Below are positions 15,761-25,346 of a DNA stretch of 64,000 nucleotides, piece after piece. The translations under genes and the position numbers were made by a program. Source of the DNA: CAYWWY01 sp964462525 (GTDB lineage Bacteria; Thermotogota; Thermotogae; MWEM01); contig CAYWWY010000001.1 of the NCBI GenBank assembly GCA_964462525.1, positions 248,001 to 312,000 of the forward strand, in the 5' to 3' direction. Within the stretch, counting starts at the first letter, position 1, and the number at the start of each line of letters is the position of its first letter. Below the pieces are notes generated by a model that did no database searches, was not told the origin of the DNA, and was given only the letters and a program-made list of their open reading frames with translations.

Positions 15761-17380
15761 TTAGGAAGCTTCTGTGTTCTTTGAATGCGGAGGAAGTTTG
15801 CGATTCAGCTGATCTCTTTTTTTGCGAAAACCCTGTGCAGGTGGATCGCGTAGCCATTCAGCAATAAGGAATAAACAAAGGATCGCGATTAGAAGACCCG
15901 CATTCATACTCCGAGCGGCCAATAGATTGCGTGAAACATAAAGCCTGTACAAAACGATGGATAGGGTCGAGAAACCAGGGCTCTGTAAGGTCAAAGAGGC
16001 AGTTAACTCCCCCATTGCGATCACAAAAGATAGGATGCCTACACCGAATATCTCTTTCCGAAACAAAGGGATGAGAATCCATCTTCGAAGACCCCACCAT
16101 CGGGCTCCATCCATATACGCCGACTCCAAGATGCCCGGTGCGAGAGCATTCCAAGCACTACGAAATGCATGGTAACTTAATGGGAAGGACAGAAATGCAT
16201 AGATGAGGGGAAGAAAAAGGAAAAGTTTGTTGTCAGGAATGATTATCCGTTGAGCCAAAGCAACAAAACCAAAAGCCAAGGTTACTGGAGAAAACCCGGC
16301 CGCAAATACTGAAAGAAACTGGATTTGGGATCGTTTCTGCCGCGCGATCTCCATTCCAAAGAAAACCGAAAGGAACGCGCCAATAGTTCCCAATACTAAA
16401 GTGTAGAAAAGAGCTTGACCTTGGGTTGCCCCGAGAAACCGATCATAATCTATCGAAAACAATGTGCGAAACCCTTCAACACTCCATCGGAAATCAAAAT
16501 CCTTGAACCCATAAAGAATAGAACTCCAAAAGGGGCTTAGGCCAAAAATGAAGAGGAAGCAAAGGTAAATCCAGCCCCATGTAGGAATCTGGATTTTCCG
16601 TACAAAGCTTGGCGATTCTGATTGTTCATGAGCTTTCTGAAACGGAAAGACAATAAGAGCAAACATTCCTAAAATACCTGCTTGGATTACGGTAAGAAGG
16701 ACTGCCGCAGGGAAATCCAAAAAAACACGTAGATTCTGGTATATGGCAACTTCAATGGTTGAAAACCGAATTCCCCCAATAATCAGAACGACAGCAAAGC
16801 TGGTGAAGCAATAAAGAAAAGAAAGAAGGAAACTCAACAAGATGGGTGTAATAAGCAATGGGATTTCAATGGATCGGAAAGTCCGTAATGAACTCGCGCC
16901 GTCCGTTTTGGATGCATCCAATAGGTTACCATCAATTCGTTCCCAAGCATCTCCAACAATCCTCATAGTTACAGGAAAATTGTATAAAGCATGGGCAAAA
17001 ACAACTGCGCCAAATGAATAAAGATAGCTCTTTCGTTCGCCACCAAATATCGTAAGAATACCCGGTATGAGCCCTTGTCTTCCAAGCAATTGAACCATAC
17101 CCAAAGCCATGATCATGCCGGGAATCACAAAAGGAATCATGGCAATTGCTTTCACCCATCTATGAAGAGGAAAGCGAGTACGGGCAATTAGAAAAGCCCC
17201 GGGAAAGCCCATAACCACAGAGATTGAAGCAGAGAAAACCGCTTGAAAAAAGGTAAAAGAGACAACATCTTTCCCCCCTTGGCCCCACCAGCCTGAAATA
17301 TCAAGTGATTGACCAGTGATCGCCCATAAAAGAGAGACCAAGGGAAGACCAAGAACAGTCCCAAAAAAGAAAAAGGCCAC
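15761..17380 (-). CDS. thiP: thiamine-type ABC transporter permease (two fused permease domains)
   Basis: 539 residues with about twelve membrane segments and two copies of the permease EAA loop: DASKTDGASSLRTFRSIEIP in the first half and ESAYMDGARWWGLRRWILIP in the second. The fused arrangement is that of ThiP, FbpB and similar permeases. The GTG at 17380 is preferred because GGGGAG lies seven bases upstream. It sits downstream of the ThiB-like binding protein. No ATPase gene of the ThiQ type adjoins it; the next gene is the convergent aminomutase gene. Confidence 0.82.
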   Translation of the reverse strand: MAFFFFGTVLGLPLVSLLWAITGQSLDISGWWGQGGKDVVSFTFFQAVFSASISVVMGFPGAFLIARTRFPLHRWVKAIAMIPFVIPGMIMALGMVQLLGRQGLIPGILTIFGGERKSYLYSFGAVVFAHALYNFPVTMRIVGDAWERIDGNLLDASKTDGASSLRTFRSIEIPLLITPILLSFLLSFLYCFTSFAVVLIIGGIRFSTIEVAIYQNLRVFLDFPAAVLLTVIQAGILGMFALIVFPFQKAHEQSESPSFVRKIQIPTWGWIYLCFLFIFGLSPFWSSILYGFKDFDFRWSVEGFRTLFSIDYDRFLGATQGQALFYTLVLGTIGAFLSVFFGMEIARQKRSQIQFLSVFAAGFSPVTLAFGFVALAQRIIIPDNKLFLFLPLIYAFLSFPLSYHAFRSAWNALAPGILESAYMDGARWWGLRRWILIPLFRKEIFGVGILSFVIAMGELTASLTLQSPGFSTLSIVLYRLYVSRNLLAARSMNAGLLIAILCLFLIAEWLRDPPAQGFRKKRDQLNRKLPPHSKNTEAS

Positions 17381-17471
17381 CTTCAAACTCCCCGATTATC
17401 AATGCCGAACTTACCCCATCGCATGATTCTTTCTATAATTTCGTTATAAAAGTTCTGATGGGACATATGGC

Positions 17472-18464
17472 TCAACGCATAATCTGTGCCCAACGTTGGA
17501 TCCATATGCTTTGGCGATCTTGAAAAAAAGGCGTGTCAAATGATACGATATGGTCCACATGAGGAGCATACACATATACTTCGGGCAACTCTACTGAAAT
17601 GACGGGGTACATCCATTGGTGCAACGGAATGTGTTTTTGAAACGGTTCAGTTAAAATGTAATCCAAAAAAGCTTCAGCGAGCACGCGGTTTTCTTTTCGG
17701 GTTGTACGTACGGCATATTCAATCTGAACAAAGGCCCCTTCAGACGGAATGATGGGTTGATAGCGTAAACTTTGATAGTGGTATTGACTGTATGCTCCAT
17801 CTGTGGCATAACTAACCATAATCGGTGCCTCACCGGATTCAAAGAGCATGAAACTTTCACTCCAACCAGGCACGACTGTAAGAATGTTAGGTTGCAGCTG
17901 TTCCCAGAAAGCCTCCCAGTCTTCTCCAAATATGGCAATGGTCCACATGAGAAAAGAAAGGCCTGTACTGGACGTACGTGGATCTTGAATAATGATCGAT
18001 CTTCGGAGTTTCGGTTGCAAGAGGGCTTTAAAACTGGTCGGGGGTTCTTCGAGCTCGTTTGCATCATAGAGGAGGGCCAAAGCCCCATAATCCATTGGTG
18101 TTCCGTATCCTTGAGGATCCAAGAGCTCTTTCCTCTCGATAGAGTCAATATTTGATGATACGAAGGGTTGGATTATTCCTTCAATAATCGCTCTTTGGAG
18201 CTGGAATTGATCAATCCCCAACAAAAGATCTGCTCTGGGCGCTTCTTTCTCAAGGATTGCTCGAGCCAGCATACTACCGGACCCACCAAATGAAAGAAAT
18301 CGAACAGTACAACCCCACTCCTGCTCAAAAGAATCTGCAACATACCGTGCAGCTCCTGAGGCAAAACTATCGGAGGTATAAATTGTTAAGACGGGAGTGG
18401 AAAAGCCATATACCCCAATGATCAAAAAAAACCAAAAAAAATGGATTCTTTTCGTTCTTCCCAT
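17472..18464 (-). CDS. thiB: thiamine-type ABC transporter substrate-binding protein
   Basis: 330 residues: a signal peptide (HFFWFFLIIGVYGF), then the ThiB/TbpA-like start LTIYTSDSFASG and EQEWGCTVRFLSFGGSGSM, with ADLLLGIDQFQL. The family binds thiamine or its phosphates, though iron-binding relatives are similar. The ATG at 18464 follows GAGGTG. No TPP riboswitch is seen in the short upstream gap. Confidence 0.8.
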   Translation of the reverse strand: MGRTKRIHFFWFFLIIGVYGFSTPVLTIYTSDSFASGAARYVADSFEQEWGCTVRFLSFGGSGSMLARAILEKEAPRADLLLGIDQFQLQRAIIEGIIQPFVSSNIDSIERKELLDPQGYGTPMDYGALALLYDANELEEPPTSFKALLQPKLRRSIIIQDPRTSSTGLSFLMWTIAIFGEDWEAFWEQLQPNILTVVPGWSESFMLFESGEAPIMVSYATDGAYSQYHYQSLRYQPIIPSEGAFVQIEYAVRTTRKENRVLAEAFLDYILTEPFQKHIPLHQWMYPVISVELPEVYVYAPHVDHIVSFDTPFFQDRQSIWIQRWAQIMR

Positions 18465-18559
18465 TGGATTCACCTCACTTTATCCCTTATGAACTGAGAA
18501 ACCAAATGCTCTTTATCTCAAAAAAAGGTATTGTATTAACCATTGATACTGCTTTTTAC

Positions 18560-19684
18560 CTACTTTCTTTCCATATTGAAAATAGAACGACCAACAAAGG
18601 GAATAAAAAGCAGAGAAATTCCAAGAAAAGCCACAATAATGCCCCAGTACTCACCGATCGCCATCAAGTCTTGTCCCAAAGAAAAGCGCATAGTCCTTGC
18701 GATGTGATACAAAGGAAGAACATTGGCAAACCCTTTAAGCCAATCCGGAAGGAATTCAAGGGGAACATATACGCCTGAGAAGAAAATCATCACATTTGTA
18801 ACAATGTTTACTGCATTGCTGGCTGCGTTCGGTTCTCGAAACAGCAGAAGGAACAATCCCCCAAAAGAGACCATGAGGAGAGTGGACGCCAGAAATGCAA
18901 CAGGGAAGAATATGGGATGGATTTGGAACCGAATTCCATACATCAAATTGGAAAGGATCAAAATTCCACAAGAAGAGATGGCTGAAAGAATGATTGTGTT
19001 GACCATATCTGCAGCAATAAAGGCGCCTGCTCGCGCGGGTGTTGCAATTATCCTCTTGAGAATCTTGTTTTTCCGAAAATACCCCAGACTGACAATGAGT
19101 GATGTAATCCCTGACATGGAAATGGAAACGGCCAAAACCCCTGCAAGAATATAACCAAATTGCGAAATGGTCTCACCAGTCAAAGAAACTTGTTCCGGGC
19201 GGGTGGTCATAATGTCACGAAAATCGATCAGGTACGTTTTTGCTTTTTGCGTGAATGTGGAACTGAGGGATTGGTATAAAGGATTTTGGTTTTCTCTACC
19301 AGCATTCAGAATTGTCGTGATTGCAAGCGACGCAGGATCTCCCTCAATCGCGAGCCCAAATCGAATCCCATCAGCGCTGTCTTCAACTCCCTTTTCCAAC
19401 TCGGCGTATGATTTCGCGCGGAAGGGGGTCAAATGCATCAGTTGCATAAGGTCGATCAATTTGTTCTCTATCTCTATTGGAACTGATTGGGAAAAGTGGA
19501 CACCGATGCGTGTAAATTGCGTTTTAATCTGTTCTGGATCCTGTGTAGTATCGCCTGTTCCAAATACGGCCCCAAATATGACCAAAAACATAAAAGGAAA
19601 TGCAAAGCTCCAAAACAATGCGGCTTTGTCGCGATATCGGTTTCGTGCCATGGCAAGAAAGAGTCCGTTAAAGTGGCGGATCAT
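18560..19684 (-). CDS. ABC-2 type exporter permease
   Basis: 374 residues: an N-terminal membrane helix, an extracytoplasmic domain of about 130 residues, then five or six helices including MSGITSLIVSLGYFRKNKILKRI and FFSGVYVPLEFLPDW. Probable half of a heteromeric exporter with the adjoining permease at 19685-20857 and the ATPase at 20854-21774. The cargo is unknown (drugs, lipids or polysaccharides are typical). Confidence 0.85.
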   Translation of the reverse strand: MIRHFNGLFLAMARNRYRDKAALFWSFAFPFMFLVIFGAVFGTGDTTQDPEQIKTQFTRIGVHFSQSVPIEIENKLIDLMQLMHLTPFRAKSYAELEKGVEDSADGIRFGLAIEGDPASLAITTILNAGRENQNPLYQSLSSTFTQKAKTYLIDFRDIMTTRPEQVSLTGETISQFGYILAGVLAVSISMSGITSLIVSLGYFRKNKILKRIIATPARAGAFIAADMVNTIILSAISSCGILILSNLMYGIRFQIHPIFFPVAFLASTLLMVSFGGLFLLLFREPNAASNAVNIVTNVMIFFSGVYVPLEFLPDWLKGFANVLPLYHIARTMRFSLGQDLMAIGEYWGIIVAFLGISLLFIPFVGRSIFNMERK

Positions 19685-20857
19685 TCAATCCACCTCCCAT
19701 CTGAACTTACGGAGTGTGAAAACGAGCAAAACAGAGATCCATAGAACGGGAACAAGGTAATGCAAGAAGGCGGGATATGGGGAACCAACCAATTGCATTT
19801 CATGTCGCATACCTGTGCTTAGCCAGGTCAATGGGTTGATATACACAAACCATTGGATCGCAGGTGGAAGGTCAAACACCGGAAAGTATAGCCCTCCTAA
19901 AAATTGCATAGGAAAGAACAAGGCATTTCCCAATCCAGCTGCCGCTCGAGGTGTTTTTGCCAATGTCCCCAAAGCCAAACCGAAAGACAAACTGGTAACA
20001 ATCCCAAGGATAACAAAGATCAGGGCTTGGGGTCTCAGAATACTGAAGGTTGCACCAAAAACCAATACCGAAAAGCTCAGGAGAATTAAAAAAGAACAGA
20101 ATATCGTAACCAGCTGTTCGACGATCAAGCTGCTCATATATGTCTTGGTTGTCAGGGGAGAAGCAACAAACCGTTTTAGAACTCCTTCGCTTTTCAGCCA
20201 AGCGATATCCGCGCCTACACCGAAAAACCCAACAGAAAAAATGGACATGAGTAGCACGCCCACCAAGAAAAAATCCGGGTACGAAAAAGTCTCTGTTCGT
20301 CCTACGATCTGTGCACGGCTCTGGATTTCGGGTAAATCCCGGTTCATTCTTCTTGCTGCTTCTGCATTTACGCTTGAAAGAATCTGATCCATGATATCTC
20401 GGGCAGTACGAGACCCTTGACGCACGTCAATTTCATAGAGAATGATCTCGGGTGCAACAACACGATCCCCGAGAAAAGCGCCAAACAAGAGTATTTGATG
20501 AAATTTCTGGTTAAAATCTTCTGGGATTTCTACAATAAGAGATACTTTATTCATGCGGAGCATTTCTAAGGCTGCCTCGATGTTGTTTACTCGTTCAAAG
20601 GTGAAAAGAGCTGATTTTCCTTCGCCCGCATAAGACAATTCGTCGAAGATCGAGTGGATGATCTGTGTCCCAGTTCCTTCTTCTGCTTGGTCTAAAAGAG
20701 CCACTTTGAAATTGATGCCTTCAACCGCTCCAATATTGCCAAAAATAAGTGTAAGGACGGTGTACAGTATGATCGGAAACGCGAAAATCCAAATGAGAAG
20801 GTCTGGTGTCCGAAAAGCACTTCGTAGACGCATGGCAATGAATGTGGGGTTGATCAT
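19685..20857 (-). CDS. ABC-2 type exporter permease
   Basis: 390 residues with the same plan as its downstream neighbour: one N-terminal helix, a large soluble loop, and a C-terminal membrane block with GVLKRFVASPLTTKTYMSS and FLGGLYFPVFDLPPAIQW. The start overlaps the ATPase stop (ATGA type), and its stop adjoins the next permease, so the three form one transporter. The two permeases are probably ancient duplicates. Confidence 0.85.
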   Translation of the reverse strand: MINPTFIAMRLRSAFRTPDLLIWIFAFPIILYTVLTLIFGNIGAVEGINFKVALLDQAEEGTGTQIIHSIFDELSYAGEGKSALFTFERVNNIEAALEMLRMNKVSLIVEIPEDFNQKFHQILLFGAFLGDRVVAPEIILYEIDVRQGSRTARDIMDQILSSVNAEAARRMNRDLPEIQSRAQIVGRTETFSYPDFFLVGVLLMSIFSVGFFGVGADIAWLKSEGVLKRFVASPLTTKTYMSSLIVEQLVTIFCSFLILLSFSVLVFGATFSILRPQALIFVILGIVTSLSFGLALGTLAKTPRAAAGLGNALFFPMQFLGGLYFPVFDLPPAIQWFVYINPLTWLSTGMRHEMQLVGSPYPAFLHYLVPVLWISVLLVFTLRKFRWEVD

Positions 20858-21774
20858 TCCCGCAACCTCCTCCCAGTAAGAGAAAGAAAGACATCTTCCA
20901 AGTTGGGTTGCCGAATATTGATATCACTCAGATTGTGTTCCTTCAAACGAGCCCAGTTCAACAACGCATCCAGAGTAAGCGATAGGGAACGAGTCGAAAT
21001 ATGGATGATTCCTGCTTCTGAATACACTTCATCTACATCCCATGCCCGGAAAAGCTCGAGATCATCTTCTTGCACCTCTCCTGAAAACTCGATGAAACTG
21101 AGCTCTCCCAATTGATTGATCAGCTGGAGAGGTGTCCCGCTGGCAATGATTTTCCCATGGTCCATAATGCAGACCATATCAGATAAGACCTGGGCTTCTT
21201 CCATGTAATGTGTGGTGAGAAAAACTGTTTTCCCTTTCTTCTTGAGCATCTCTATGAGCTCCCATACATTCCTACGTGCTTGGGGATCCAATCCGGTTGT
21301 AGGTTCATCCAAAAAAACTATATCGGGATCGTTAACAAGCGCACATGCAATGGCTACTCGTTGTTTTTGTCCCCCCGAAAGCTTATCTACTGACGCTTTG
21401 CTTTTTTCTTCCAGAGAAACAAAGCGGATCAAATCCTCGATCGGATACCTCTTTTTATAGAACGATGAAAACATCGATAAGGTTTCGCGAACGCGCAGAT
21501 GGGGCATGAAGCTTGTCGACTGCAGACAGACACCGATTCTTTCTTTCGTTTCTGTATCTACAGTTTGCATCGCTTTTCCAAAGTATTCGATCTTTCCTTG
21601 GCTTCCTTTGCGAATTCCTTCAACAATCTCCATCGTAGTTGTTTTTCCGGCGCCATTTGGCCCAAGCAATGTAAATATTTGCCCTTTGCTTACCTCAAAA
21701 GATACTCCATCAACTGCCTTCACACTTCCATATGTTTTCCGTAAATCGTCCACCTTCAATACAACATCAATCAC
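20854..21774 (-). CDS. ABC-2 exporter ATP-binding protein
   Basis: 306 residues. Walker A GPNGAGKTTT, signature LSGGQKQRVAIA, Walker B IVFLDEPTTGLDP and the switch histidine in TTHYMEEAQ are all intact. The C-terminal 90 residues are the extension common in drug/lipid exporters of the DrrA/NatA group. The GTG at 21774, with GGGGG upstream, is preferred to a longer frame that would run into fur; it overlaps the fur stop by eight bases. Confidence 0.9.
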   Translation of the reverse strand: MIDVVLKVDDLRKTYGSVKAVDGVSFEVSKGQIFTLLGPNGAGKTTTMEIVEGIRKGSQGKIEYFGKAMQTVDTETKERIGVCLQSTSFMPHLRVRETLSMFSSFYKKRYPIEDLIRFVSLEEKSKASVDKLSGGQKQRVAIACALVNDPDIVFLDEPTTGLDPQARRNVWELIEMLKKKGKTVFLTTHYMEEAQVLSDMVCIMDHGKIIASGTPLQLINQLGELSFIEFSGEVQEDDLELFRAWDVDEVYSEAGIIHISTRSLSLTLDALLNWARLKEHNLSDINIRQPNLEDVFLSLTGRRLRE

Positions 21775-22225
21775 AATGATCCCCCTTTTCTTGGATAGCT
21801 TTGCGACAATTTTTACACAGACCGAAAAATTTGAGTTGGTGATCGTGAATCTCGAATGCATAACTGGTAGCGATCCGTTTTTCTAAATCATCCAGCCAAT
21901 CGATATTAATCGGAATCACCGTCCCGCATTGTTCGCAAATTAAATGATGGTGTGAATGGCAGGATTGATCAGACAGCTCATAACGAGCCATACCATCTCC
22001 AAAATCCACCCGACGGATCAATCCGATCTCTGAGAATAACTCCAGGTTCCGATAGACTGTTGCTTTGCTGATCCGAATACGGTTTTTTTTCAACAGTCGA
22101 TATACATCCTCTGCGGAAAAATGCTTCCCTGGGTTTTCGTGAAAAACCGATAACACGGTTTCCCGCTGAGGGGTAATTCGGTAATGCTTCATTTTCATGA
22201 TCATTTCTAGAGAGTCTTCGGTCAT
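21767..22225 (-). CDS. fur: Fur-family metal-dependent repressor
   Basis: 152 residues. Winged-helix N-terminus (ITPQRETVLSVF, KATVYRNLELFSEIGLI), then the metal-binding region with HSHHHLICEQCG and the second zinc pair CKNCR. Which subgroup (Fur, Zur or PerR) cannot be decided from this. It is ribosomally coupled to the ABC exporter genes downstream, which it may regulate. Confidence 0.9.
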   Translation of the reverse strand: MTEDSLEMIMKMKHYRITPQRETVLSVFHENPGKHFSAEDVYRLLKKNRIRISKATVYRNLELFSEIGLIRRVDFGDGMARYELSDQSCHSHHHLICEQCGTVIPINIDWLDDLEKRIATSYAFEIHDHQLKFFGLCKNCRKAIQEKGDHCD

Positions 22226-22231
22226 CGTAAA

Positions 22232-22516
22232 TCACCTCATGTTTTTTAAAGAGCGAGAAAGCAAGACAGTACCTACGACACCAAGAACAAACATAACGAT
22301 CACCATATCCAAAACATACATTTCACGAGCGATTGTTCCATTGATAAGGATAAGCAGTAGTATTTTTGCAGTTGCTGAACTGAAAAAAATTAACAGCAAA
22401 ACCTTTTCTCTGCTGAAAAGAGCATAGAGCGTTTGAATAATAATCAAAAGGAGAAGAGTCCATCGAATCACGTGGATCATCGCCTCACTTTGGAGCCACT
22501 CAAGAAATGGTTCCAT
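22232..22516 (-). CDS. small membrane protein resembling MrpF antiporter subunits
   Basis: 94 residues with three membrane segments. The C-terminal half (MYVLDMVIVMFVLGVVGTVL) resembles the last helix of MrpF, a subunit of the Mrp-type Na+/H+ antiporter, and the overall length and three-helix topology agree. However, no other Mrp subunit gene is in the window. It shares one base with the queD stop. Confidence 0.45.
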   Translation of the reverse strand: MEPFLEWLQSEAMIHVIRWTLLLLIIIQTLYALFSREKVLLLIFFSSATAKILLLILINGTIAREMYVLDMVIVMFVLGVVGTVLLSRSLKNMR

Positions 22517-22893
22517 TATTCTCCCCCCTGATAACTTACAAAATTGGAGGGGGTTTCATACACTCGGACTTCTTTTAATTCAACACCCAACTGCTGTATA
22601 TCGTCTTGGATTTGATCCCAAATCCAGATCGCAATATTTTCAGCAGAAGGTTGAGAAAACTGCAAATTGAGGTCTGTATGATCCAAGAAAGTGATGACCT
22701 TCCGGTTCACAATATCTTTGAGAATAAGAAAATCTAGGACTAATCCTTCTTTCCCAACACAACCTTTGATTGAAACATCCACTCGATAGGTATGTCCATG
22801 GGTTCTCTCGCATTTCCCATGATATGAGGTCAGGTGATGAGCAGCGTCGAAATGAAAAATCCGCGTAACGGTCAATTTCGGTACTGGTTTCAT
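22516..22893 (-). CDS. queD: 6-carboxy-5,6,7,8-tetrahydropterin synthase (QueD/PTPS family)
   Basis: 125 residues. FHFDAAHHL and CERTHGHTYRV provide the zinc histidines and catalytic cysteine, and the C-terminal VRVYETPSN carries the pterin-binding Glu. Makes the queuosine/deazapurine precursor from dihydroneopterin triphosphate. Its ATG overlaps the pheT stop. Confidence 0.9.
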   Translation of the reverse strand: MKPVPKLTVTRIFHFDAAHHLTSYHGKCERTHGHTYRVDVSIKGCVGKEGLVLDFLILKDIVNRKVITFLDHTDLNLQFSQPSAENIAIWIWDQIQDDIQQLGVELKEVRVYETPSNFVSYQGGE

Positions 22894-25331
22894 CCTTCGC
22901 GAATCTCCAATCCGTGAGAAATGATGACCTCCCGGATCTCATTGATCGAATTGGTTAACTCATCTTCGGAAAAAGTGTGATCTTCCGCCCGAAGGACAAG
23001 CGTTAGCGTCACGCTTGTCATATCATCAGGAATATTCTTCCCTTTATACACATCCAATACTTGTACCGATTCTATGTTGGGTAGTTTCCGTAATTCTCTG
23101 AGAACAATCCCAATTTCAACCCCTCTTTTCACCAAAAGCGAGAAATCCTTTCGGCTTGGTGGAAAGTATTGCTGTGGAGATGATTGAATGGTTTGAAGAC
23201 CTTTTTTCATTTCATCATATAAAGCTTCCAAATCAATCTCCCCCATATACAACGGTGTCCGTATATCAAATGCCTGAGCAATTTCTTGCCGGATCATCCC
23301 TAAGACCCCTATACTCTGTTCGCCGAACCATATGGAGGCACTTTGTGTCCGGAAGAACACCGGTATATGGTGAGGCAATATTTCTGATCGAAAATCGATT
23401 TTTTTCGGATCGATTTGAAGGTGATAGAGTACTTCTTCAATACTTCCTTTGACTGTATAGAAGTGGGATTCTCGTTTATCTAAATAATCCTCAGGATGTT
23501 CTTTGCCCACGACCGACCAGCCGAGTACCTCCTTCTCTCTATACTTCCCGGCTTCGGTCCAAAAAACCGTTCCAATTTCGAAAAAGCGTCCGTTTTTCTG
23601 TTGATGGCTAGAATTATAGGAGACAGAGCGAATCATCGTCAAAAAAGTTGATGGCCTTAACATTGATACATCCTCTGAAAGCGGCTTCAATAAACGGATC
23701 CCTTTTTTTACCCAAACGTGCTCTTTAGATAACTGAAACCGAGAAAGATCGATCGGATCGATCATCGTCAAGGGACTGATTTCATTGAATCCTTGAGCAA
23801 GCATCAAATCTCGAACTTTATAACGCATCCGCTGATATTCAGAGTATCCCATTTGACTCCCCTTCACTCGGGGTATTTCCGAAGGGATCTTGTCATACCC
23901 GTTAATCCTTCCCACCTCCTCGATCAAATCGATTTCCCGTTCTATATCAGGGCGGTATGTAGGAACAGTTACTATCCAAAAAGGATGTGAACTCTTCTTT
24001 TCATCTGGCTGAATCCCCATCCCCAAATTTTCCAAGCTAGTCACAATCGAATCTTGGGAGACTTGAGCGCCTAGGATGCTGGTGATCCGCTGTTGCCTGA
24101 GATGAAGAACTTTCGGAGGAACTGAAACTGGATTAACATCCACAAGTGTCTTGGCTACACCTCCCCCGGAGACACTTTGGATTAGATGCGCCAATCTTTT
24201 AACGACAATTAGGGAATCATTGGGATCCACCCCTCGTTCAAAGCGATATGATGCATCGGTGCTCAGATTATGTTGTTTGGATGTCTTCCGAATTCCCACT
24301 GGATGGAAATAAGCAACTTCTATAAGAATATCCTGTGTCTTGTCATCAACAGAGGAATGCAACCCCCCCATTACTCCAGCTAAAGCGATCGGACTGGCTC
24401 CATCCGTAATAAGTAATTCCTGACCAGAAAAAACACGTTCTTGTCCATCAAGGAAAATCATAGATTCACCCGGTTTCGCTTTACGTACGCGAATTTGGCT
24501 ATGTTGGATCTTACGTAAATCGAAGACATGAACCGGATGACCCATCTCCATTAAAACAAAGTTTGATAGATCAACGACGTTGTTGATCGGTTGCATTCCA
24601 ACAGATACGAGATGGCGAATCAGCCATAATGGCGAATCAGAAACTTGGATATTTTTGATGACGATTGAAATATACCGATAACACAGATCCGGTTCATCGA
24701 TCGATACGTGAATATAATCGGATGTATGAAAATCAGATTGCGTATACTGGAGCTTTGGAGAGATCACCTGCCTTTGACCATGACTGATCGCCTGTATTTC
24801 CCTAGCAATGCCCATCATAGATAATTCGTCTGGGCGATTGGATGTGACTTCTAAATCAAATACCGTGTCGTTGATACCCAACCATTTACAAAAGTCTGTA
24901 CCGACTGGCAAAGCAGAAGGAACCGAAAAGATCCGATCGGATTGGGCCGCAAACCCCATTTCCTCTAACGATAACATCATTCCTTCAGACAGAACCCCAG
25001 AAATCTCAGTGGATTCTAGGATATTCCCATTCCAAAGCTGCGCCTTAGGAAGAGCAACAACTACATGCATTTCTTCTTGAAGATAAGGATCACCGCACAC
25101 AATTTGTTTGAGAACTCTTCCAATATCGACTTGACAAACACGCAATTTTGGGTTGTTCGGATGTGTTCTGGCCTCAGTTACTTTCCCAACGACGATGTTT
25201 TGCAACCCTTTCCAGGGTTGTTCAATCGACTCGACAGCAGTACCACTTAAGCTAAGTTGATTCGATATTGTTGCGTCATCCCAGCCATCTAATGGAATAT
25301 ATTGCTCCAACCATTTTCGGGAAACTTTCAT
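22890..25331 (-). CDS. pheT: phenylalanyl-tRNA synthetase beta chain
   Basis: 813 residues: N-terminal tRNA-binding (EMAP-like) domain with VVGKVTEARTHPN, the B3/B4 editing domain (FDLEVTSNRPDELSMMGIARE), the B5 domain, and the C-terminal anticodon-binding FDX-ACB domain ending in SVTLTLVLRAEDHTFSEDE. Acts as an alpha2-beta2 tetramer with PheS. Confidence 0.96.
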   Translation of the reverse strand: MKVSRKWLEQYIPLDGWDDATISNQLSLSGTAVESIEQPWKGLQNIVVGKVTEARTHPNNPKLRVCQVDIGRVLKQIVCGDPYLQEEMHVVVALPKAQLWNGNILESTEISGVLSEGMMLSLEEMGFAAQSDRIFSVPSALPVGTDFCKWLGINDTVFDLEVTSNRPDELSMMGIAREIQAISHGQRQVISPKLQYTQSDFHTSDYIHVSIDEPDLCYRYISIVIKNIQVSDSPLWLIRHLVSVGMQPINNVVDLSNFVLMEMGHPVHVFDLRKIQHSQIRVRKAKPGESMIFLDGQERVFSGQELLITDGASPIALAGVMGGLHSSVDDKTQDILIEVAYFHPVGIRKTSKQHNLSTDASYRFERGVDPNDSLIVVKRLAHLIQSVSGGGVAKTLVDVNPVSVPPKVLHLRQQRITSILGAQVSQDSIVTSLENLGMGIQPDEKKSSHPFWIVTVPTYRPDIEREIDLIEEVGRINGYDKIPSEIPRVKGSQMGYSEYQRMRYKVRDLMLAQGFNEISPLTMIDPIDLSRFQLSKEHVWVKKGIRLLKPLSEDVSMLRPSTFLTMIRSVSYNSSHQQKNGRFFEIGTVFWTEAGKYREKEVLGWSVVGKEHPEDYLDKRESHFYTVKGSIEEVLYHLQIDPKKIDFRSEILPHHIPVFFRTQSASIWFGEQSIGVLGMIRQEIAQAFDIRTPLYMGEIDLEALYDEMKKGLQTIQSSPQQYFPPSRKDFSLLVKRGVEIGIVLRELRKLPNIESVQVLDVYKGKNIPDDMTSVTLTLVLRAEDHTFSEDELTNSINEIREVIISHGLEIREG

Positions 25332-25346
25332 AGCAACCCTCTCCTT

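Noticed and set aside
18486..18500. CTGAGA, like part of a TPP riboswitch, next to thiB
   Set aside because: It is on the plus strand, the wrong orientation for thiB, and the gap is too short for the rest of the aptamer.
19167..19760. Plus-strand 197-codon ORF
   Set aside because: Antisense to two well-supported ABC-2 permease genes; no ribosome binding site or family.
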